Below are positions 9,209 through 16,015 of a DNA stretch of 64,000 bases, in pieces. The notes beneath the pieces are model-generated. The model was given only the letters and a program-made list of their open reading frames with translations, was not told the origin of the DNA and made no database searches. The translations under genes and the position numbers were made by a program. The stretch comes from Shimia_B sp038528385 (lineage in GTDB: Bacteria > Pseudomonadota > Alphaproteobacteria > Rhodobacterales > Rhodobacteraceae), in the NCBI GenBank assembly GCA_038528385.1, contig JBCBET010000003.1:124001-188000 (forward strand). The letters run 5' to 3'. The first letter of the stretch is position 1. Every line of letters starts with the position of its first letter.

Positions 9209-9862
9209 ATGATCCGCTTCGAGAACCTGACGAAGAGCTTCTGGGTCCGCGGCAAGCGGCAGGTGGTCATCGACGACCTCAACCTCACGCTGCCTTCGGG
9301 CAAATCGCTGGCGCTTCTGGGCCGCAACGGCGCGGGCAAATCCACGCTCTTGTCGATCATCGCGGGCATCCTGCCCACGGACCGGGGGCGCATCGTCTCC
9401 GACGGGACGATCTCATGGCCCGTGGGCTTCGGCGGCTCGTTCCACCCCGACATGACCGGCGCGCAGAACACCCGCTTCGTGGGCCGGGTCTACGGGGTGG
9501 ATACCCATGCGCTCGAAACCTTCGTCCAGCAATTCGCCGATATCGGCGCGCATTTCCACATGCCCGTGCGCACCTATTCGGCGGGCATGAAGGGGCGGCT
9601 CGGCTTCGGGCTCTCCATGGGCATCCGGTTCGACACCTACCTCGTGGACGAGGTCACCGCCGTGGGCGATGCGAGCTTCAGCGCCAAAAGCCGCGCGATC
9701 TTTCGCGAGCGCATGAGTCATTCGAGCGCGATCATGGTCAGCCACCAGATGAACTCCGTGCGCGATTTCTGCGATGCGGGGCTCGTCCTCGATGGGGGAC
9801 GGTTGCACTATTTCGACGACCTGGAAGAGGCGATCGCCCATCACAAGGACATCAACGGGTGA
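9209..9862 (+). CDS. kpsT: Polysaccharide ABC exporter, ATP-binding subunit (KpsT-like)
   Basis: 217 residues, typical for KpsT. Walker A is LLGRNGAGKST (about 34-44), the signature region is the YSAGMKGRLGFGLSM segment near 130-144, and Walker B is TYLVDEVTAVGD (about 150-160). It powers export of a lipid-linked polysaccharide through the KpsM channel. The start is 13 bp behind kpsE, so the two form an operon. No outer-membrane channel gene (KpsD/Wza type) is present in the window, so it must lie elsewhere. Confidence 0.92.
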   Translation: MIRFENLTKSFWVRGKRQVVIDDLNLTLPSGKSLALLGRNGAGKSTLLSIIAGILPTDRGRIVSDGTISWPVGFGGSFHPDMTGAQNTRFVGRVYGVDTHALETFVQQFADIGAHFHMPVRTYSAGMKGRLGFGLSMGIRFDTYLVDEVTAVGDASFSAKSRAIFRERMSHSSAIMVSHQMNSVRDFCDAGLVLDGGRLHYFDDLEEAIAHHKDING

Positions 9863-9867
9863 CGCGG

Positions 9868-9879
9868 CCCGGCGCCGGG
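9868..9879. repeat. GC-rich palindrome between convergent kpsT and RTX gene
   Basis: CCCGGCGCCGGG is a perfect 12-bp palindrome in the 18-bp gap between the two convergent stop codons. It could form a bidirectional stem, but no T-tract follows on either strand, so I do not call it a proven terminator. Confidence 0.4.
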
Positions 9880-9880
9880 G

Positions 9881-12676
9881 TCAGGACGTCTCGATACTCC
9901 GCGCCAGCGACATGAGGTCGGCCACGTCCTCGAGCCGCAATAGGTTCCCGTCCTCGAAATCGAGGACCACGTCCCCCCCTTCCTCGCGGCCATAGCGCTC
10001 CAGGATATCGGGCCCGCTCCGCCCCCCCGACAGCCAGGCGGTGAGACCCGCGTCGAGCTGCAAAAGGTCCTCCGCCGGGTCGAAATCGAGCACCGTGTCG
10101 CGGTCCATGCCGGCGGAGAACACGAAAGTGTCGCCCCCCGTGCCGCCCTTGAGCACGTCGTTGCCCGCCCCCCCGACGAGGAGGTCCGCCCCGCCCCCTG
10201 CATTGAGGCGGTCATCGCCCGCGCCGCCCTTGAGCGTGTCCGCGAAGGCGTTCCCGAAGAGCCGGTCATCGCCGCGTCCGCCAAAGAGTTCGTCCACCCG
10301 GGTGCCGCCCTTGAGAAAGTCGTTGCCCGCATTGCCGTGGAGCACGTCATTGCCGCCGCCGCCCTTGAGGTTGTCGTCGCCCGACCCGCCATAGAGCGTG
10401 TCGCCGTGGCGCTGCCCGCGGAGCTGGTCGTCCCCGGCCCCGCCCTCCAGGATGTCGGCGTCGATGCCGCCGCGCAGGAAATCGTCTCCCGCCTCGCCGA
10501 GGAGCGTGTCGTAGCCCACGCCGCCGCGGAAATTGTCGTCGCCGTCCCCGCCGCGCATGAAATCGTCGCCGCGAAAGCCGTCGAGGCTGTCGTCGCCCTG
10601 CCCGCCGAGGAGCGTGTCGTTGCCGGTCCCGCCGAGGAGCGTGTCGTCGCCCGTGCCGCCGTCGAGGCTGTCATCGCCCGCCCCGCCGTCGAGCATGTCG
10701 CGGCCCGCCGCGCCCCAGAGGCCGTCATCGCCCTCCCCGCCCATGAGGCTGTCATCGCCGTCCTCGGCAAAGAGCAGGTCACCCCCCGCGCCGCCGTCGA
10801 GCGTGTCGTTGCCCGTGCCACCGCGCAGTTCGTCGGCGTCGGCCTCTCCGGCCAGGCTGTCGGCCCCCTCGCCGCCGCGCAGCGTGTCGGCGCCCAGCCC
10901 GCCCATGAGCGTGTCGTTGCCGGCCTCGCCCAGGGCCTCGTCATCGCCCGCGCCGCCCTCCAGCCGGTCGTCGCCCACGCCGCCCCAGAGCATGTCCGCG
11001 CCGTCCTCTCCGCGGAGGAGGTCGCCCCCTGCCCCACCCTCGAGCCGGTCGCCGCCCTCCCCGCCGTCGAGCGTGTCGGCGCCGCCGCCGCCGGTGAGGC
11101 TGTCATTGCCCGCACCCCCGCGCACCGCCTCGCTGAAGTTGCGGCCCGCATGGCTCATCCCCGGCTCGAGGAGGAGGATCGGGATCCGGTCGGGCGTCTC
11201 GAGGATCGTGCCGCCGAAGATGTCCGTGAGCGTCACCTCCCCCGCCGGGGCCGCGGCGAAGGCGATGTCGATGCGCGCGTCCCGGTAGGTCAGGCGCACG
11301 CCCGTGCCCAAAGTGCTCAGCGTGAATTGCGACATGTCGCGCAGGAAGGGCAGCGCGGAGGCATCGAGCCTGTCCTGCCCGATCTCGAAATCGGTGATCC
11401 GCGTCGTAGTTTCGGCGCGCGACAGCACGAAGACATCCGCGCCCGCCCCGCCGGTGAGCGTGCCGCCCGCGAGGCCCGCCACGAGGATGTCGTCCCCCGC
11501 CCCGCCCAGAAGCGTGTCCGCGCCGCCATCGCTGCCCAGGAGGATGTCGTCGCCCGCGCCACCGCTCAGGCTCCGTGCGCCGCTCGCGGCGGTGATGGGC
11601 GCCGTGAGCTGACCGATGTCGAGTGTGAGCCACGCGAGCCCGTCGGAGGCCGTGGAGCTCACGAAGACCTGGAGCGCCCCGTCCACCTGCGCCACGGCGA
11701 TGTCGTCGATATTGGCGAGCCCGTGGCCCACGTCGTGGATGATGGTGTCGCGCAAAACGAGCCGGCCGTCGGGGAGGAGGGAAAAGACGCTGATCCCGTC
11801 ATCGTCGCCCGCGGCGAAGACGATCACCTGCCCGTCCACCTCCACCACCTCGAGCGTGCTGACCCCGCCGAAGCGGGTGGCGCGGGTGTCCATGACCTGG
11901 TCGGTGGCGGTGAGCTGCCCCATGGCGTCGAGCTCCATGGCCACGAGCATGTGCGCGCCCGCCGAGCCCGCCAGCACCCAGTCGGTGCCGTAGGCGGCGA
12001 TGGTGGCCAGCGCCGCGGGCGTGTTCATCCCGATGCCGTTGGCGGCGCCGAAGCTCGACACCTCCACGAGGGTTTCGGGCGCGCCGTCCACCTGAAAGAC
12101 GCTGAGCCCGTGAGCCTCCATGTCGGTGACGACGATGAAATCGCGCCCCTGGCTTCCGGCATGGGCGAGGGAGGCGCCCGCCCCGAACACCTCGTCCGTG
12201 ACGGTGCTCACGGGGGCGTCGAGATCGGTGATGTCATGGGCGGCCAGCGCGCCGGTGCGGACGTCGAGGGTATAGAGCCCCTCCCCGCCCCCGGCGAAGT
12301 CGACGCTCACCGCGTCGCCGCCGCTGCCCAGCCCGTCGAAGCCCGTGCGGAATTGCGTGAAGCCGAGCGCGCCCGCGCCCGTGACCGACATCGTGAGCGC
12401 GAGCCCGTCATTTGGCGTGGCGTAGAGGACGTAATCGCCGCCGGCGAGGAGCGTGAGCGTCTCCGTCGCCGCCTCCCCGCGGAAGGTGTTGAAGACCTCC
12501 GTATCGGTGAGCGCGGGGCCCGAGGCGGTGATGGCGTAGGAGCTCAGGCCCCCATTGGTACCCGAGGTGACGAGGAGGAACGGCTGCGCCCCCTTCCAGA
12601 CGACCTCCACGTCGCGGATATCGCGGTCGAGCACGAATTCGCCCGAAGCGAATGTGGTCTGGAATGTGATGTCCAC
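9881..12676 (-). CDS. Large RTX calcium-binding protein with N-terminal propeller-like domain
   Basis: 931 residues. Residues 1 to about 370 contain repeated short beta units (patterns such as AAYGTDWVLAGSAGAHMLVA) that look like a beta-propeller. After that come two blocks of RTX nonapeptides (GGAGDDxLxGG), separated by a non-repeat insert around residues 430-510. Calcium-bound beta-rolls of this kind are secreted by type I systems and often act as adhesins or surface-layer material. The last ~190 residues match the C-terminus of the smaller RTX protein at 4443. It converges on kpsT and diverges from the antitoxin gene. No enzyme domain is recognisable. Confidence 0.85.
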   Translation of the reverse strand: MDITFQTTFASGEFVLDRDIRDVEVVWKGAQPFLLVTSGTNGGLSSYAITASGPALTDTEVFNTFRGEAATETLTLLAGGDYVLYATPNDGLALTMSVTGAGALGFTQFRTGFDGLGSGGDAVSVDFAGGGEGLYTLDVRTGALAAHDITDLDAPVSTVTDEVFGAGASLAHAGSQGRDFIVVTDMEAHGLSVFQVDGAPETLVEVSSFGAANGIGMNTPAALATIAAYGTDWVLAGSAGAHMLVAMELDAMGQLTATDQVMDTRATRFGGVSTLEVVEVDGQVIVFAAGDDDGISVFSLLPDGRLVLRDTIIHDVGHGLANIDDIAVAQVDGALQVFVSSTASDGLAWLTLDIGQLTAPITAASGARSLSGGAGDDILLGSDGGADTLLGGAGDDILVAGLAGGTLTGGAGADVFVLSRAETTTRITDFEIGQDRLDASALPFLRDMSQFTLSTLGTGVRLTYRDARIDIAFAAAPAGEVTLTDIFGGTILETPDRIPILLLEPGMSHAGRNFSEAVRGGAGNDSLTGGGGADTLDGGEGGDRLEGGAGGDLLRGEDGADMLWGGVGDDRLEGGAGDDEALGEAGNDTLMGGLGADTLRGGEGADSLAGEADADELRGGTGNDTLDGGAGGDLLFAEDGDDSLMGGEGDDGLWGAAGRDMLDGGAGDDSLDGGTGDDTLLGGTGNDTLLGGQGDDSLDGFRGDDFMRGGDGDDNFRGGVGYDTLLGEAGDDFLRGGIDADILEGGAGDDQLRGQRHGDTLYGGSGDDNLKGGGGNDVLHGNAGNDFLKGGTRVDELFGGRGDDRLFGNAFADTLKGGAGDDRLNAGGGADLLVGGAGNDVLKGGTGGDTFVFSAGMDRDTVLDFDPAEDLLQLDAGLTAWLSGGRSGPDILERYGREEGGDVVLDFEDGNLLRLEDVADLMSLARSIETS

Positions 12677-12842
12677 CGGCGGCCCCCGCGCTCACAGCGG
12701 GTCGGGAGTAGCGGGCGCGCAGGCTGGCAGCGCGGTGGGATTGTGGCTGTGGCGTGAACTAAACCACTGATTAAGTGCAATTTTACCTGGAATTCGCAGC
12801 GCATTCCCTGCGCCTTGACGCGACGCGGCGGGAGGAATGTGT

Positions 12843-12858
12843 CTAGCCTATGAGCTAG
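12843..12858. promoter_or_regulatory. Inverted repeat upstream of phd, possible autoregulatory operator
   Basis: CTAGC at 12843-12847 and GCTAG at 12854-12858 form an inverted repeat with a 6-bp spacer, 14 bp before the antitoxin ATG. Phd-family antitoxins repress their own promoter by binding such palindromes. A TTGACG hexamer lies at 12815-12820. The operator role is inferred from position only. Confidence 0.35.
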
Positions 12859-12872
12859 CCAGAACACCCGCC

Positions 12873-13124
12873 ATGTGGACCCTCCAGGACGCCAAGAGCA
12901 AATTCTCCGCCGTGGTGAAGGAGGCGCTCGCCGGGCGCCCGCAGGAGGTGAGCAAGAGCGGCAAATCCGCCGTCGTCGTTCTGTCCTACGCCGATTACGC
13001 CCGCCTCCTCGACGTGGCCCACGCCGCGTGCGGCTCTTTCCTGGACCATCTGGCCGCCTTCCCCGGCGAGCCTGGCGAGGAGATCGAGAGCGCCGAGGCC
13101 GTGCCGCGCGACGTCGCTCTCTGA
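12873..13124 (+). CDS. Phd/YefM-family antitoxin
   Basis: 83 residues from the ATG at 12873. MWTLQDAKSKFSAVV at the N-terminus and GKSAVVVLSYADYARLL in the middle are the conserved Phd/YefM DNA-binding core. The acidic C-terminal tail is where such antitoxins wrap their toxin. The stop codon overlaps the following toxin start (TGATG), the usual antitoxin-first operon arrangement. The toxin is broken (see 13124-13524), so the antitoxin appears to be orphaned. An alternative upstream in-frame start at 12837 lacks family similarity. Confidence 0.85.
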   Translation: MWTLQDAKSKFSAVVKEALAGRPQEVSKSGKSAVVVLSYADYARLLDVAHAACGSFLDHLAAFPGEPGEEIESAEAVPRDVAL

Positions 13125-13524
13125 TGTATCTCCTCAATACCGATGTCGGGTCCGCCGCCCGCCGTGCGGCGCGGCATCCGCGGGTGGTGCGGTGGCTCGC
13201 GGCGCAGGACGAGCGCTCCCTTTACCTCTCGGTCATTTCCCTGGGGGAGATTGCCCGCGGCATCCACCTGTAGGAGCGCGTGACCCCGCCTTCGCCGCCG
13301 ATCTCACGGTCTGGCTCACGCGGACGGAGATGCTCTTTTCCGGCCGCGTTCTGCCCTTCGACACGGCGGCGGCGCGGGTCTGGGGGCGGCTTTCGGCGGA
13401 GCTTGGCCATCCCGGCGCGGACCTGATGATCGCGGCGACGGCCCTCGCCCGGGGCGCCACGGTGGTGACGGGCAAAGTCGCGGATTACGAACGGACGGAC
13501 GTGACGCTCCAAAATCCGTTCTAG
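13124..13524 (+). pseudogene. VapC-type PIN-domain toxin, broken
   Basis: The reading frame starts by 1-base overlap with the antitoxin and encodes MYLLNTDVGS..SLGEIARGIHL, then hits TAG at 13271-13273. About 6 bases later the family sequence resumes one frame away (DPAFAADLTVWL..ADLMIAATALARGATVVTG..) and runs to the TAG at 13522-13524. So there is one nonsense codon and one frameshift (a net loss of 1 base between GAGCGC and GACCCC). In addition the PIN motif normally reading LLDTNV reads LLNTDV, replacing the first catalytic Asp. Such toxins are metal-dependent RNases. This copy should be inactive. Confidence 0.85.
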
Positions 13525-13544
13525 GAGTTTCGCGGCGAAACCTC

Positions 13545-14150
13545 CCGGGGCCCGTCGATCCGCACCAGCTCATCCAGTCGACGCACTGGCCCAATATCGA
13601 CCTCATCGGGGCGCAGCTCAATCTCTACTGGGCCGAATTCGAGGTGCCGGTCTGGCGGATGCTGTCCCGCGGCTGGCCGCTCTGGGACGCGCTTTCGGCG
13701 GCGTTCGAGACGTCAGGCGTGCTCAAGGACTATGATATCGTCATGCTTGATACGCCGCCGGCGCTCGGCTACTTAACGATCAATGCACTTTCTGCGGCCG
13801 ATATTCTGCTCGTGCCTTTGGGCGCGTCATTTCTGGAATTCGACAGCACGGGCCGCTTCTTCGACATGCTCTATTCCACCTTCGCCCGCATCGAGGACGG
13901 GGAGAACGCGAACCGGCGCCAGCAGGTCCTGCCGGAGATCGCCTTCGAATGGGACGCGGTGCGCGCCATCATCACCCGCTTCGACGCGGGCCAGCAGGCC
14001 GATCTCGCCAATGTCGTGCAGGCCTATTTCGGGGATTTCATGACCGCCTACCGGCAGGAGGTGACCGCCATGGTGGGGCAGGCGGGGGAGCAGGTGTCGG
14101 GCATCTACGAGACCGATTACCGCGATTTCAACCGCGAGACCTATGTGCGC
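13545..14150 (+). pseudogene. Plasmid partition ATPase ParA remnant, both ends missing
   Basis: Family sequence is readable from about 13551, upstream of any start codon (VDPHQLIQSTHWPNIDLIG), through the ATPase core with YDIVMLDTPPALGYLTI (Walker B-like) and LLVPLGASFLEFDSTGR, to RDFNRETYVR at 14150. The Walker A half at the N-terminus is absent, and the last residues are replaced by unrelated sequence where the frame enters the ParB fragment. The motifs are those of ParA proteins of Rhodobacterales plasmids. It begins 20 bp after the VapC remnant. It cannot bind ATP without the P-loop, so it is a relic. Confidence 0.8.
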
Positions 14151-14751
14151 GAGCGCGGAGGCCATGGCGCGGATGGTGGAGGAAAACGAGGTGCGCGCAG
14201 CGCTCTCGCCCTTCGAATGGGGGCGCATTGCCGTCCTCGCCGCCGACCAGGGGCTCTATGCCAACAGCCAGGCGGCGGTGGACGGGCTCTTGCCCGTGGC
14301 CTCCCGGGCCAAGCGATCGAAGATCCGGTCCTTCGCGCTGATCTTCGCGGAGCTGGGCGACATGCTCGTCCACGGCGACCAGATGCAGGAGCGGCAGGGC
14401 CTGCGCCGGTCCTCGGCGCTGCGGGAGGCGGGCGACGCTGCGTTACGCGCCGCGCTGGAGGGGGTGCGGGATCCCAAGACCTTCGGCGAGGAATGGGAGG
14501 CGCTCGAGCCCGTGGTGGCCGAGATCGAGGCCGGGCGCGCGCCCTCGGACGCGCCGAAGCCCGGGCGCCCGAAAGCCGCGCCGCCGGGCCCGGACTGGGA
14601 GCGTGACACGCTGCGCCTGGCGTCGGGATTCACCGTCACGCGCTATACCGACGGCACCGACCAGATCATCCGCATCGGCGGGCGCCTGGCGGACCGCGAG
14701 ATCGGGGAGACCGCGATGCACGCCATCAAGCGGGTGCTCGACCTGCCGTGA
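14143..14751 (+). pseudogene. Plasmid partition protein ParB remnant, N-terminus missing
   Basis: From about residue 5 (EAMARMVEENEVRAALSPF) to the TGA at 14751 this reads as the C-terminal two thirds of a ParB/RepB-like partner protein. The N-terminal nuclease-like domain that carries the CTP-binding motifs of ParB is absent. The frame overlaps the end of the ParA remnant in another frame, so a single deletion fused the 3' part of parA to the middle of parB. The in-frame ATG at 14143 is fortuitous. The open frame is intact after the junction, so a 202-residue peptide could be made, but no function is expected. Confidence 0.75.
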
Positions 14752-14819
14752 TCCCCGCGCTCGCTTGACACATAATCAACCGTATCGACGCAGCGACGGG
14801 TTGGAAGCTTCGGTTCTAG

Positions 14820-15587
14820 AACGATACAGCGCTGAACCGCGCGGCCTCCGTCGCCGATCCGGGCTATTCGATCTTTCACCGCAAGGACCCGTTCCATGCC
14901 CGCGCGCTCTGCCTGCGCCAGAGCTACCATCTGCCGTTCTGGGCGCTGGAGCCCTCTGCCAAACTGTGGGAGTGGGACGTGGCGCGCGCGGCGTTCAAGC
15001 CGGGCGCCATCGACCCTGCCATTGCCAAAAGCTTTGCAGATCGCTGGCGCAGGAAGCTGTTCGACGGATGGCAACCGCAGGAGCGGGAACATATCTACGT
15101 CCCGCTCCAAGGCCGCGTGAGGGAGCAGCGAAGCTTTCAGGCGTACAGCCCGGTGGAGATGGTGACGCACGCCCTTAGCCATGCACAGGGGCGGGAAGTG
15201 ATTGCGACCCTCCATCCAAACGAGCTGTATTCTGATGCCGACCTTGACGCGCTCAAGGCAACCGGCGTCAGGCTCGAACACGGCCAGATGCAGCGATTTC
15301 TACCCGGTGCGGCGGTGGTGGTCACGCATGCGTCTTCGGCGCCCTTCAACGGGTATTTCTCAGGTAAGCCGACGATCCTCTACGGGCGGATCGACTTCCA
15401 CCACATCGCGCTCGACGTCCATACGCTCGGCGTGGCAGTTGCCTTCGAGCAATCACAGAGCCACACACCGGACTTCGACCGGTATCTGTTCTGGTTCTGG
15501 CAGCGCCGCCTGATCAATGCAGGCCACCCCACTGCGGAGGAGCGCATCCGAGCGGCCATGGCGCGCGCAGGTTGGACGCTGACATGA
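14820..15587 (+). pseudogene. Capsular polysaccharide synthesis-like protein, 5' end missing
   Basis: Protein-like sequence starts directly after a TAG (14817-14819) without any start codon (VADPGYSIFHRKDPFHARAL) and runs to the TGA at 15585-15587. The first usable start is GTG 14979, which would give 202 residues and skip about 50 conserved-looking ones. The segments YVPLQGR, VVVTHASSAPFNGYFSGKP and ILYGRIDFHHIA resemble the KpsS/Capsule_synth group of GT-B-like capsule enzymes. I therefore read it as a truncated capsule gene stranded beside the partition relics. Composition is less GC-rich than the core genes to the right. Confidence 0.6.
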
Positions 15588-15611
15588 AAAAGGGCGCCCG
15601 AAAGCGCCCTT
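15586..15611 (-). terminator. Rho-independent terminator of trxA
   Basis: AAGGGCGC (15590-15597) pairs with GCGCCCTT (15604-15611) around a 6-base loop. Read on the minus strand the stem is followed by a run of five T, just after the trxA stop. It also overlaps the end of the convergent capsule-gene remnant. Confidence 0.85.
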
Positions 15612-15635
15612 CCCGGTGCGGTCTGTCTGAAAAGC

Positions 15636-15956
15636 TCAGATACTCTCTTCGATCCAGCCCTGAAGCGCGGATTTCGGGGCCGCGCCCGCGCGGTTGGAGA
15701 CGACCTCGCCTCCCTTGAACATGAAGAGCGCCGGGATGCCGCGCACGCCGAGCTGTGCCGCCGTGTTCGGATTCGAATCCACGTCTACTTTGACGACCTT
15801 GACCTTGCCGGCCATCTCCTCGGACAGCTCCTCGAGCGCGGGCCCGATCTGCTTGCAGGGTCCGCACCATTCGGCCCAGAAGTCCACGACGACAGGCAAT
15901 TCGGCCTGACGAACCTCGGCGTCAAATGTTGCATCGGTGGCAGCGACGGTCGCCAT
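15636..15956 (-). CDS. trxA: Thioredoxin
   Basis: 106 residues. VDFWAEWCGPCKQIGP (about 24-39) carries the CGPC redox centre, and the cis-proline loop is RGIPALFMF (about 72-80), so this is a canonical cytoplasmic thioredoxin that reduces disulfides in ribonucleotide reductase and other partners. The ATG at 15954-15956 is chosen because upstream in-frame residues are not family-like. It is the last gene of the tsaE-amgK-murU-addB-addA-trxA run, 59 bp after addA, and has its own terminator. Confidence 0.97.
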   Translation of the reverse strand: MATVAATDATFDAEVRQAELPVVVDFWAEWCGPCKQIGPALEELSEEMAGKVKVVKVDVDSNPNTAAQLGVRGIPALFMFKGGEVVSNRAGAAPKSALQGWIEESI

Positions 15957-16015
15957 GGCAGCTCTCCTTAGCGCTTGGAATGGAACCGCGAACCTATGAA
16001 CGGCCCGGGCCGTCG

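Noticed and set aside
10337..12757. An 806-codon plus-strand open frame opposite the large RTX gene
   Set aside because: It is a compositional shadow: glycine/aspartate repeats on the minus strand read as Arg/Val/Ala-rich text on the other, with no motif. The RTX frame has clear nonapeptides.
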